A stretch of 51,719 nucleotides of DNA, taken from Corallococcus praedator (GTDB lineage Bacteria; Myxococcota; Myxococcia; Myxococcales; Myxococcaceae). This document shows, piece by piece, positions 29,260-37,412 of the stretch. Within the stretch, counting starts at the first letter, position 1. Each line of letters begins with the position of its first letter. Under the pieces are notes generated by a model. That model worked only from the letters and a program-made list of their open reading frames with translations, did not search any database and had not been told where the DNA came from. The stretch spans positions 1 to 51,719 of the forward strand of contig NZ_RAWI01000021.1 in NCBI RefSeq assembly GCF_003612125.1, given 5' to 3'. The translations under genes and the position numbers were made by a program.

Positions 29260-31281
29260 TCATTGCCGCGTCGCCAGTTCCAGCGTCACCCGGGCCCCCT
29301 TCTCCACCAGCGCACCGGCGGGGGGGGTCTGAGACACCACTCGTCCACTGCCTTGCAGCTGTGGCTCCAACGCCGCGGCAAGCAACTTCACCACGGCTTC
29401 GCGTCCCGCCTGACCCTGGACGTCCGGCACACGCACCGTGCCGGGCTCCGGGGTCTCGGTCACCGCTTCCGCCAGGACGGCCCGTACCGGGACGGCCTTC
29501 GCCAGTGCCTTCGATGCCGGAGGGGGCACCGGAGGCGCGGCGGCCGCGGCCACCTCGGCGGGTGCCACCGTACGAGACGGGGGCACGGCCAGGTGGGCCA
29601 TGGCGGCGGTAGCGATTTCCTTGAAGGCGGGGGCAGCCACGTTCCCCCCGTATACGTCCGTCTTCGGTTCGTCCACTACCACGAGAATCACCGCGCGCGG
29701 GGCCTCGGCCGGCACCATGCCCGCAAAAGACGCGATGCGTTTGTCGGAATATCCACGCGCGACGGGGTCCGCCTTCTGGGCGGTGCCCGTCTTTCCGGCC
29801 ACGCGGTAGTCGTCCATGGCGCCCTTGGGAGCGGTTCCTCCCTTGACCATCACGCTCTCAAGCATGCCCACGACCTGCCGCGCCACCCTCTGGGAAACGA
29901 CCCGGCGCAGCTCCGTGGGCTGGTTCTCCAGCAGCACCACGCCGTCCGGGTCCACCACCTTGGAGACCAGGTACGGGCGCATCAGCACGCCGTCGTTGGC
30001 CAGCGCCCCGTAGGCCGCCGCCAGCTGCACGGCGGTGGAAGTCATTCCCTGGCCGAAGGATTGGGTGGCCAGGGAGATGTCCGATTTCGGAAACGGGATG
30101 ACGCCCCGGCTCTCCCCGGTCAGCGCCAGGCCCGTGCGCTCCGCGAAGCCGAAGGCGTGGTAGGCGGCGACCATCTTCTCGCGGCCCAGGGCGTCCGCGA
30201 CCTTCGCGGCGCCGATGTTGGAGGACACCTGGAGGATGCCCTGCGGCGTCAGCCACCCGTGCGGGTGGGTGTCGTTGATGGTGTGGCGGCCAATGCGGAA
30301 GGCGCCGTTCTCACAGAAGGTCAGCGTCTCCGGGGTGATGACCTTCTCTTCCAGCGCGGCGGCCACCACGAAGGCCTTCATCGTGGAGCCGGGTTCGAAG
30401 GCGTCCAGCGCGGCGCGGTTGCGGATGGCGTTCTTCACGCCGTCCTCCGGCGTGTTGGGGTTGAAGCGCGGGTTGTTGGCCAGCGCCAGCAGCTCCCCGG
30501 TGCGCGGGTCCAGCACCACCGCCATGCCGGCGATGGCCTTGGAGTCATCCACCGCCTTCGCGAGCGCCTTCTCCGCGACGTACTGGAGGTGGCGGTCCAG
30601 CGTCAGCGTCACCGCGGCGCCCTGGCGCTCCAGCGGATCCAACGCGCCCTGCACCATCAGCTTGCGGCCCTTGGCGTCGCGGAAGCCGGAGGTGCGCGCG
30701 TTCTGGCCGGACAGCTCATCCTCGAACGCCAGCTCCAGGCCTTCCAGGCCGTGGCCGTCGGTGCCCACCATGCCGACGATGTGCGCGCCCAGCTCGCGCT
30801 GCGGGTAGAAGCGCTTGGGCTCCTTGGTGAAGCCCAGGCCCGGAAGCCCCAGCGCCTTCACCGCCTCCACCTCCTGCGGCTTCGCCTGACGCTTCACCCA
30901 CGCGAAGCGCCGGGCGCGGCCGATGCGCGAGGCGACGTCGTTGGGGTCCAGGTGCACGGCCTTCGCGAGCAGCCGCGCCGCCTGCCGCACGTCGGGGAGC
31001 ATGGACGGGTCCACCCAGATGGAGTCCACCTCCACGCTCTGGGCCAGGGGCGTGCCGCGACGGTCGAAGATGTCGCCCCGGCGGGCCGGGATGTCGATCT
31101 GCCGGACGTACTGGTCCTGCGCCAGGCCGCGCAGCTTCTCCTGCTGGAAGACCTGGAGGTAGACCGCGCGGGCGAACGCGGTGCCCAAGAGCACGAGGAA
31201 CAGCCCGAACAGCAGCTGGACCCGCAGCTTGAGCCACTTCGCGTTGGATTCGGGTGCCCGCGCGCTCTTGAAGTCCCTCAC
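29260..31281 (-). CDS. ftsI: Septal penicillin-binding protein 3 (FtsI) with PASTA domain
   Basis: A 673-residue class B transpeptidase that crosslinks septal peptidoglycan with FtsW. One membrane helix (about residues 20-40) precedes the pedestal starting PARRGDIFDRRG. Active-site motifs are S299-TM-K302, S353-S-N355 and K497-T-G499. A Pro-rich segment (about 575-610) leads to one C-terminal PASTA domain (about 618-673, VPDVQGQAG to VTLELATRQ). PASTA domains bind wall material and are commonest in Gram-positive PBPs, so this is a mild oddity. The GTG start overlaps the ftsL stop as GTGA. Confidence 0.96.
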   Translation of the reverse strand: MRDFKSARAPESNAKWLKLRVQLLFGLFLVLLGTAFARAVYLQVFQQEKLRGLAQDQYVRQIDIPARRGDIFDRRGTPLAQSVEVDSIWVDPSMLPDVRQAARLLAKAVHLDPNDVASRIGRARRFAWVKRQAKPQEVEAVKALGLPGLGFTKEPKRFYPQRELGAHIVGMVGTDGHGLEGLELAFEDELSGQNARTSGFRDAKGRKLMVQGALDPLERQGAAVTLTLDRHLQYVAEKALAKAVDDSKAIAGMAVVLDPRTGELLALANNPRFNPNTPEDGVKNAIRNRAALDAFEPGSTMKAFVVAAALEEKVITPETLTFCENGAFRIGRHTINDTHPHGWLTPQGILQVSSNIGAAKVADALGREKMVAAYHAFGFAERTGLALTGESRGVIPFPKSDISLATQSFGQGMTSTAVQLAAAYGALANDGVLMRPYLVSKVVDPDGVVLLENQPTELRRVVSQRVARQVVGMLESVMVKGGTAPKGAMDDYRVAGKTGTAQKADPVARGYSDKRIASFAGMVPAEAPRAVILVVVDEPKTDVYGGNVAAPAFKEIATAAMAHLAVPPSRTVAPAEVAAAAAPPVPPPASKALAKAVPVRAVLAEAVTETPEPGTVRVPDVQGQAGREAVVKLLAAALEPQLQGSGRVVSQTPPAGALVEKGARVTLELATRQ

Positions 31282-31670
31282 CGCTGCGCACCCCGCTCCG
31301 CCACGCGCACGGCCGGCGCCGACGAACGGGCCTGCGCGGTGCGCGAGTCCTTCACGCGGTCATCGCCCACGGAGACCACCGCGCCGCCCCGGGGCATCGC
31401 CATGCCCAGCTGCTCGCGCGCCACGCGCTCCAGGCGGCCCGGCGCCTTGAGCGTGGCCAGCTCCAGCTTGAGCCGGTCGTTCTCCCGGGTCAGCGAGCGG
31501 CTTTCGCCCTCCGCGTTGGACAGCCGGTAGCCCATGTCCACCACCAGCACGCGGCTGGTGACGTGGAGGATGCCCACGGCGGCGAACAGCGTGAAGAGGA
31601 ACACCGCGGGCAACAGGTGCATCAGCACGCCCGCCACGGACACGGTGTTGCGCGAGAGGGCCTTGCTCAT
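31278..31670 (-). CDS. ftsL: Cell division protein FtsL
   Basis: A 130-residue bitopic protein with one membrane helix (about residues 18-38) and a following coiled coil ([20 protein letters not shown]), then REQLGM as in FtsL proteins. It forms the FtsQLB complex that activates FtsW/FtsI. The C-terminal tail is longer than usual and rich in Arg, Ala and Ser. Position between rsmH and ftsI fixes the assignment; it overlaps both by 4 bases. Confidence 0.9.
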   Translation of the reverse strand: MSKALSRNTVSVAGVLMHLLPAVFLFTLFAAVGILHVTSRVLVVDMGYRLSNAEGESRSLTRENDRLKLELATLKAPGRLERVAREQLGMAMPRGGAVVSVGDDRVKDSRTAQARSSAPAVRVAERGAQR

Positions 31671-32572
31671 CGGACTTTCTCCACCGCGCGCAGGTGCGCG
31701 CTACGAGAGCGGGGGTTGGCCTCGACTTCCGCGTCGGAAGCCGCGACGGCCTTCTTGGACACGAGGGCGAAGTTGCCCTGGCTGTTGCACACGCACACCG
31801 GGAAGCCCGGCGGACACGTGCACCCTCCCACCAGGGCCTTGAAGGCTTCCTTCACCTTGCGGTCCTCCAGGGAGTGGAAGGAGATGACCGCCGCGCGGCC
31901 GCCCACCTTGAGCAGCGACGGCAGGGACGCCAGGAGCGCGTCCAGCGCCTCCAGCTCCCCGTTCACCGCCATGCGCAGCGCCTGGAACGTGCGGGTGGCC
32001 ACGTGGATGCGGTCGGGCCACGCCTTGCGGGGCACCGCCCGCTTCACCACCTCCGCGGCCTCCAGCGTGCGCTGGGGCAGCGCGCGCTTGAGCTCCCGGG
32101 CGATGGGCCGCGCGAAGGGCTCTTCCCCGTAGTCGCGGAGGATCTGCGCCAGGTCGCGCTCGTCGGTGATGGCGATGAGCTCCGCGGCGGTGGGGCCGGT
32201 GTCGCCCATGCGCATGTCCAGCGGGCCGTCCTTCATGAAGGAGAAGCCGCGCTCAGCCACGTCCAGCTGGGGCGAGGACACGCCCAGGTCCACCAGCACG
32301 CCATCCACGGGCAGCAGGTCCTGCGCGACGCTCGACAGCTCCGCGAAGTTGCCCTGCCGGGCCTGGAAGCGCGCGTTGCCGCCCATGCGGGCGGTGGCCG
32401 CCGCGAGCGCCACGGGGTCCCGGTCCACGCCCACCACCGTGGCGCCCCGGGCGAGGAGCGCTTCGGTGTGGCCTCCGCCCCCGAGGGTGCCGTCGAGGAT
32501 GACCTTGCCCTCTTTCGGGAGCAGGACGTCCACCGTCTCGTGGAGCAGGACGGTCTGGTGGTGGAAGTCCAC
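31667..32572 (-). CDS. rsmH: 16S rRNA (cytosine1402-N4)-methyltransferase RsmH
   Basis: A 301-residue SAM-dependent methyltransferase (formerly MraW). Seen are [11 protein letters not shown], the SAM-binding [33 protein letters not shown], and the C-terminal [15 protein letters not shown] 32572 is chosen since homology begins there and it avoids overlap; an in-frame ATG at 32632 would run 44 bases into the STAS gene. It overlaps ftsL by 4 bases. Confidence 0.95.
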   Translation of the reverse strand: MDFHHQTVLLHETVDVLLPKEGKVILDGTLGGGGHTEALLARGATVVGVDRDPVALAAATARMGGNARFQARQGNFAELSSVAQDLLPVDGVLVDLGVSSPQLDVAERGFSFMKDGPLDMRMGDTGPTAAELIAITDERDLAQILRDYGEEPFARPIARELKRALPQRTLEAAEVVKRAVPRKAWPDRIHVATRTFQALRMAVNGELEALDALLASLPSLLKVGGRAAVISFHSLEDRKVKEAFKALVGGCTCPPGFPVCVCNSQGNFALVSKKAVAASDAEVEANPRSRSAHLRAVEKVR

Positions 32573-32588
32573 GGGGGTCAGGGGGTGC

Positions 32589-32972
32589 TCAGACGAAGGG
32601 AGCGCGCGCGAGCGAGAAGGCGGCCCGGGCATCGTTCATGTGCGGGTACAGCTCGAAGGTGTCGTGGGCGCCGGCCGCGCGGAAGATGGCGGCCAGGTAC
32701 GGCGACAGCCCGGACAGCTTCACGTCCCCACCGGCGCGGCGGAACGCCTCCGTGCGGGCCATCAGCGGACGCACGCCCCGGTAGTTCAGGTGCGACACGT
32801 CCGCGAAGTCCACCACCACCTGGCGGATGCCCCGGTGCAGCTTGTGCATCAGGTCCTCGCACAGCTGGGTGAGTTCCTCCTCGCCCAGCTCACCCTCGAG
32901 CATGAGGGTCTCCACGCGCTCGGAGGCGGCCAGCGCCGCCCTGTTCCGTCGAACCTCCTGCACCTGGTCCAT
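32589..32972 (-). CDS. STAS-domain protein inside the dcw cluster
   Basis: A 127-residue single-domain protein resembling anti-sigma-factor antagonists. Strand [19 protein letters not shown] (about residues 52-70) aligns with the STAS phosphorylation loop, usually D-S-S-G. Here D is N63, and the serines are Tyr64 and Arg65, so the usual phosphoserine is missing. It may therefore bind a partner without the classic phospho-switch. It sits between mraZ (61 bases upstream) and rsmH (16 bases downstream) and is probably co-transcribed with them. Its partner is unknown. Confidence 0.82.
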   Translation of the reverse strand: MDQVQEVRRNRAALAASERVETLMLEGELGEEELTQLCEDLMHKLHRGIRQVVVDFADVSHLNYRGVRPLMARTEAFRRAGGDVKLSGLSPYLAAIFRAAGAHDTFELYPHMNDARAAFSLARAPFV

Positions 32973-33033
32973 GCGCTGCCACCCTTCCAGAGCACCACTT
33001 GGCGAGAACTTCCGGCTGCTGTCGACTTCCTGG

Positions 33034-33486
33034 CTACGGCTGGCGCAGTTCGCCCAGCACCCTCAACACGTCCTGGGAGGTGGCTTCCTGGCGCGCATCC
33101 GCCTGCGCCTTCGCCCAACCGTCCAGGCTCCAAAGCTCGATCACCTTCACCATCCCCGCCCACACCACGTCCTTCTCCAGCTTCGCGTACGTCCTGAGCG
33201 ACGGCGGGATGAGCAGCCGGCCCAGCTTGTCCAACGGGCACTCCTGCGCGCTGGCCACGTACAGCCGCATCAACGTCTTGACCCCCGGCTCCATGGGGTT
33301 GCGCCGGGCGAGCGCGGTCTCCAACGCCTCCCACTCCCGCACCGGGTAGGCGTGGAGGCAGGGGTCCAGGGCCGTGGTGACGATGAGCCGCTCGTCGTAG
33401 GCGCCCACCAACGTCTCCCGGAGCTTCGCCGGGAGGCTGGTGCGCCCCTTCGCGTCGATCTGGTGCTCATAGACGCCTCGGAACAC
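33034..33486 (-). CDS. mraZ: Transcriptional regulator MraZ
   Basis: A 150-residue protein with two SpoVT/AbrB-like halves: [23 protein letters not shown], with its DxKGR-S-P signature, and [16 protein letters not shown]. MraZ represses its own dcw operon by binding repeats upstream, and such repeats are present at 33527-33551. GTG 33486 begins the conserved sequence, with AAGGTGG upstream. First gene of the cluster. Confidence 0.96.
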   Translation of the reverse strand: MFRGVYEHQIDAKGRTSLPAKLRETLVGAYDERLIVTTALDPCLHAYPVREWEALETALARRNPMEPGVKTLMRLYVASAQECPLDKLGRLLIPPSLRTYAKLEKDVVWAGMVKVIELWSLDGWAKAQADARQEATSQDVLRVLGELRQP

Positions 33487-33526
33487 GCGGGACGATCCAC
33501 CTTTTCAGCCCAGCACGGGTCGGACC

Positions 33527-33551
33527 ACCACTCCTTCCCACTTCTTACCCC
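33527..33551 (-). promoter_or_regulatory. Three MraZ boxes
   Basis: Read on the minus strand, GGGGT (33551-33547), GTGGG (33541-33537) and GTGGT (33531-33527) are separated by 5 bases each, an exact 10-bp period. MraZ binds such TGGGN-type repeats in E. coli and Mycoplasma. They lie between the promoter and the mraZ start, as expected for autoregulation. Confidence 0.82.
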
Positions 33552-33564
33552 TCTGCGGCCGGCA

Positions 33565-33593
33565 TACATACGCGCCCCCCCCAGGGGGGTCAA
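33565..33593 (-). promoter_or_regulatory. Sigma-70-type promoter of the dcw cluster
   Basis: On the minus strand TTGACC (33593-33588) and TATGTA (33570-33565) are separated by exactly 17 bases. Transcription would start near 33558, giving a leader of about 70 bases with the MraZ boxes. Confidence 0.75.
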
Positions 33594-33722
33594 GAAACCG
33601 CAACAGGTTGGAACACCGCGCGCCCGCCGCCGGACATCCCGGAGGGCACATGCGGGGCGGCCTACCCCTGGAGGTGGGGCAAACTTGAGTTTTTCCGCTC
33701 CCAGGCTGAGAGTGGTGGCCGC

Positions 33723-34433
33723 GTGAGCACGAACGTTCGACTGAAGGTGGCCTACAAGACGCCGCAGTCGCTGGTCGGCGAGTACACCCGCAGCGTGGGC
33801 CTGGGAGGCGTCACCCTGGAGACGCGCAAGGCGCTGCCCCTGGGCACGCGCTTCACCTTTGAGCTGCACGCGGGCGGCATGCCCCGTCCGGTGGAGGTGC
33901 TGGGCGAGGTCGTCAAGGTGGAGCCCCGCCCGGGCGAGCGCTTCCAGCTCACCATCCGCTACGACGGTTCGGAGGATCGCAGCGGCCTGGACGCGGTGCT
34001 CCAGCACATCTTCGCCCAGGAGGAGCAGAACGGCCTGCGCCGCTTCCCGCGCCTGCCGCTGCACGTGCGCGCGAAGGAAGGCGACCCCCGGGCCCCGAAC
34101 TACTTCGTGCGGGACATCTCGCGCGGAGGCGTGGGCCTGGAGGTGGAGGCCCCTGCCCTGCCCCGCGAGGTCCAGGTGGGCGCGCCCTTCCTCCTGGAGA
34201 TGGACATGAAGGAGGGCCCCCTGCTCCTGCACGGAGAGGTGGCCTGGACCTCGTCGCTGCCGCGCAAGGGGACGACGGAGGCCGTCACCCCGGGCTTCGG
34301 CGCGACGTTCGGCCGGCTGCGGCCGGACATGCTCCAGCGGCTGGAAGCGCTGATGGCGCTGGAGCACCTGCCGCCCGGCCCCTGGCGGGCGCGGGTCAGC
34401 TTCGGGCTGGATGCCGTGTCGCGGATGCCCTGA
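33723..34433 (+). CDS. Protein with two PilZ-type domains
   Basis: A 236-residue protein with two related beta-rich halves. The second (about residues 105-205) has RRFPR (RxxxR) and DISRGGVG (D/NxSxxG), the two motifs that hold cyclic-di-GMP. The first half (about 5-95) has the same layout (TRSVGLGGVTLE) but no RxxxR, so probably does not bind it. This layout matches a PilZ-like family expanded in Myxococcus. It would be a c-di-GMP effector; its target is unknown. GTG 33723 is the start. It diverges from mraZ, and its stop codon lies inside a terminator hairpin. Confidence 0.85.
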   Translation: MSTNVRLKVAYKTPQSLVGEYTRSVGLGGVTLETRKALPLGTRFTFELHAGGMPRPVEVLGEVVKVEPRPGERFQLTIRYDGSEDRSGLDAVLQHIFAQEEQNGLRRFPRLPLHVRAKEGDPRAPNYFVRDISRGGVGLEVEAPALPREVQVGAPFLLEMDMKEGPLLLHGEVAWTSSLPRKGTTEAVTPGFGATFGRLRPDMLQRLEALMALEHLPPGPWRARVSFGLDAVSRMP

Positions 34434-34448
34434 ACACAGGGCATCCGC
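34421..34448. terminator. Bidirectional hairpin between convergent genes
   Basis: GCGGATGCCCTG (34421-34432) pairs perfectly over 12 bp with CAGGGCATCCGC (34437-34448) around loop AACA. It includes the PilZ stop codon and faces the acyl-CoA dehydrogenase end. T-runs are short. Confidence 0.75.
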
Positions 34449-34460
34449 TTCCAACAGGGA

Positions 34461-36269
34461 CTACAGCGGGTTGTACGGGTAGCCGCCCGCGTCTTCCAGG
34501 CCCGCGACGATGGTCTCGCGCAGCTCCGCCGGGTCGTACGCCGTGAAGGCGTCCAGGGCGGAGAGCCGCTTGAGCTCCAGCGCGAGCACGTCGCCCTTGA
34601 GCGTGGCGCACAGCGCGCGGCGGGTGCGCTCGAAGGCGCGCGTGGTGGACTCCATCGCGTACAGCCGCACCAGCGACACGCGCAGCGGATCCTGCACGCC
34701 GCTGGCGGCGGACTGCCGGGTGCGCGTCACCATGGAGTCCAGCGCGTAGGCGTCCATCACCACGTCCGCCAGCGCGGCCATGACCTCCTGGTGCTTGTCC
34801 AGCTCCGTGCCGAACGTCTCCGCGGCCAGGCGCATGCCGTGGATGGCCAGGTGCTTGGCGCACTCGGCGGCGACCTCTTCGTTGGCCAGCGCGTCCTGAC
34901 GGCCCGCGCGGGGACGCTCGCCCCGGTTCAGCTCCTCCGACACGGAGCGGGCCTGGGCGAACAGCGGCAGGTCGCCCTTCACCGCGCGCTTGAGCAGCAT
35001 GCCGGTGATGAGCATGCGGTTGATCTCATTGGTGCCCTCGAAGATGCGGTTGATGCGTGCGTCGCGGTAGGCGCGCTCCACCGGGTACTCCTCGATGTAG
35101 CCCGCGCCGCCGTGCACCTGCACCGCGTCATCCACCAGGAAGTTCAGGGCCTCCGAACCGAAGACCTTCATGATGGAGGCCTCCGTGGCGAACTCCTCCA
35201 TCGCGGCGATGACGTGCGCGTCGTAGTCCGCGTCCGAGCGCTCCTTCGCGGCGAGCCGTCCGTCCACGAGCCCCGCGGTGCGGTACGTCATGCTCTCCAC
35301 CGCGTAGACGAGCGTCGCCATGCGCGCCAGCTTCTCGCGGATGAGCGGGAACGTGGCGATGGGCGCCTTGAACTGCTTGCGCTCCTGCGCGAACTTGAGC
35401 GCGTTCTGCAGCTGCAGCTTCATGCTGCCGATGACGCCCGCGCCCAGCTTGAGGCGGCCGTAGTTGAGGATGTTGAAGGCGATGCGGTGGCCCTTGCCCA
35501 GCTCTCCCAGCAGGTTCTCCGCGGGCACCTTCGCGTCCTCGAAATAGAGCGGACAGGTGGACGAGCCGCGAATGCCCATCTTGTGCTCTTCGGGGCCCAC
35601 GGTGAGGCCGGGGGTGTCCTTCTCCACGATGAAGCCGGTGAACTTGTCGCCGTCCACCTGCGCGAAGACGACGAACACGTCCGCGAAGGCCGCGTTGGTG
35701 ATGTACAGCTTGGAGCCGTTGAGCACGTAGTGCTGGCCGTCCGCCGTGCGCACCGCCTTCGTCTTCGCCCCGCGCGCGTCGCTGCCGCTGCCCTGCTCCG
35801 TCAGCGCGTAGGCCGCCACCCACTCACCCGTGGCGAGCTTCGGCAGGTACTTCGCCTTCTGGGCCTCGTTGCCGAACCAGACGATGGGCAGCGTGCCGAT
35901 GCCGGTGTGCGCGCTGGACGTCACCGACCAGGAGCCCAGGAGGCTCATCGCCTCCGCGAGCAAGAGCGACGTCGTCTTGTCCAGCCCGGTGCCGCCGTAG
36001 GTCTCCGCGATGTCCACGCTCAACAGGCCCAGCTCACCCGCGCGGCGCAGCAGGTCGCGCAGGAGCGCGTTGTCCTTGCCCTCGATGCGCGCGGCCTGCG
36101 GCAGCACCTGCTCGCGGCAGAACTGGAGCGCCGTCTTGAAGAAGAGTCGCTGCTCCTCGGAGAAACCCTCCGGCGTGAGGATGCGGGTGGCGCCCACCTC
36201 CTGGAAGAGGAACGTCCCACCAGCGAGAACATCCTGGGGACGGGCAGCGGGCTCGGTTGCGGCGACCAT
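34461..36269 (-). CDS. Acyl-CoA dehydrogenase, long type with C-terminal extension
   Basis: A 602-residue flavoenzyme for the first step of fatty acyl-CoA beta-oxidation. Flavin/substrate signatures are YALTEQGSGSDA, the QVHGGAGYIEEYPVERAYRD segment and the catalytic glutamate in RIFEGTNEI. Usual acyl-CoA dehydrogenases have about 380 residues; the extra C-terminal domain of about 170 residues resembles the very-long-chain/ACAD9 group. An electron-transfer flavoprotein is the likely acceptor. It stands alone as a transcription unit. Confidence 0.93.
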   Translation of the reverse strand: MVAATEPAARPQDVLAGGTFLFQEVGATRILTPEGFSEEQRLFFKTALQFCREQVLPQAARIEGKDNALLRDLLRRAGELGLLSVDIAETYGGTGLDKTTSLLLAEAMSLLGSWSVTSSAHTGIGTLPIVWFGNEAQKAKYLPKLATGEWVAAYALTEQGSGSDARGAKTKAVRTADGQHYVLNGSKLYITNAAFADVFVVFAQVDGDKFTGFIVEKDTPGLTVGPEEHKMGIRGSSTCPLYFEDAKVPAENLLGELGKGHRIAFNILNYGRLKLGAGVIGSMKLQLQNALKFAQERKQFKAPIATFPLIREKLARMATLVYAVESMTYRTAGLVDGRLAAKERSDADYDAHVIAAMEEFATEASIMKVFGSEALNFLVDDAVQVHGGAGYIEEYPVERAYRDARINRIFEGTNEINRMLITGMLLKRAVKGDLPLFAQARSVSEELNRGERPRAGRQDALANEEVAAECAKHLAIHGMRLAAETFGTELDKHQEVMAALADVVMDAYALDSMVTRTRQSAASGVQDPLRVSLVRLYAMESTTRAFERTRRALCATLKGDVLALELKRLSALDAFTAYDPAELRETIVAGLEDAGGYPYNPL

Positions 36270-36454
36270 CTACGACCTCCGGGAGGGACAGCGCCCTCCG
36301 TATCCAGCGAAAAACCAAGGCGCGGCACTGTAGAGCGCGCGACACGCCGGGGGTAGTAGCGACACGGGCGCGACACCTCAAGCGGATGCGCTTCCTTCCC
36401 CCGCCCCCATCCGCGCGCGCCCGGCCGGTGGGCGGGAGGCTTCGCTGTCCGTGA

Positions 36455-37360
36455 TTACGGGGAACCCGCGTCCCGCGCGCCCGCGGGTGATGGCCGGGGC
36501 AGCGGATAGACGAGGCAGAGCGTGTCGAAGAGGGGCTCCTCCGGCGCGACGTACGTGCCCCCGAGCGCCCGCGCCACCTGCGCCACCTCCGTGCCGAAGG
36601 AGGGCACGAGGCACAGGTCGTCCGACGTGGTGAAGCGCCCCTTGAGCCGGGCAAGCTCCCGACGGAGCGTGGCGATGTCCTGACGCCCGCCGCGCACCGG
36701 CACCGTGGGGCCGTTGCGGTCCGGCCCCGGCAGCTTGCCCACGCTCGTCGTCAATTCGAAGCCGTCCGCGCGCTGGATGATGCGCAGCTTCCCGGGCGCC
36801 ACCTCCTGGAGCCACGCCCGGAAGCCGTCCTCGTCGCGCAGCACCACGCGGTAGGCCACCGGCGCGTCCGGGTGCTGGAGCCACACGGAGGCGGCCTTGG
36901 TCTGGAGCACCGCCAGGAGTTCGGACACCTGCGCGAGGAACGTGTCGGCGTCGCCGATGACGAGCAGCACGCCCTTGCCGCCCACGCGTTGCGCCAGCCG
37001 CGCGGCGTCCACTTCACTGGCGGGAACGAAGGATTCCGCGCCCAGTCGCACCGCGTCTCCCGACATTTCCAGCCGGAGGACGTCTTCAGGCAGGGGCTCC
37101 CCGAAGGCCGGCGCGGACACGGGCGCGATGACCGCGTCCGCCCACGTCCCCGCATCCCTGGGCGCCACGGGGGACGCCACGGGGCGGGCGGCCTCTCCAG
37201 AGGGAGGGGAAGGCATGGGAGCCGGCGACGGGGCTGGCGGCGTATCGCGGCAGGCGCCCAGCGCCAGGCCACAAAGGATGAGCAGCAACCAGATGACGCG
37301 TTGAGAGGAGGCTGGCGAGCGCAGCGGAAAGTTCCACTCCGGGCGGCTGAATGGGCTCAT
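36455..37360 (-). CDS. Putative lipoprotein of unknown function
   Basis: A 301-residue protein with a lipoprotein signal: hydrophobic VIWLLLILCGLALGAC with LGAC as lipobox, then a Pro/Ser-rich linker. The rest has two alpha/beta segments (GKGVLLVIGDADTFLAQVSELL and its surroundings) that faintly resemble periplasmic domains of ExbD/TolR proteins; I do not assign a function. ATG 37360 has GAGAAG upstream. It diverges from the kinase gene. Confidence 0.75.
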   Translation of the reverse strand: MSPFSRPEWNFPLRSPASSQRVIWLLLILCGLALGACRDTPPAPSPAPMPSPPSGEAARPVASPVAPRDAGTWADAVIAPVSAPAFGEPLPEDVLRLEMSGDAVRLGAESFVPASEVDAARLAQRVGGKGVLLVIGDADTFLAQVSELLAVLQTKAASVWLQHPDAPVAYRVVLRDEDGFRAWLQEVAPGKLRIIQRADGFELTTSVGKLPGPDRNGPTVPVRGGRQDIATLRRELARLKGRFTTSDDLCLVPSFGTEVAQVARALGGTYVAPEEPLFDTLCLVYPLPRPSPAGARDAGSP

Positions 37361-37412
37361 GATAGCTTCTCGCGATTTTCCCGGTGGACTCCCAGCAGGA
37401 GCCGATTCGAAC

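Noticed and set aside
36382-36414. GCGGATG/CATCCGC hairpin after the lipoprotein gene as a terminator
   Set aside because: Only 7 bp with a 19-base loop and no T-run; too weak to call.
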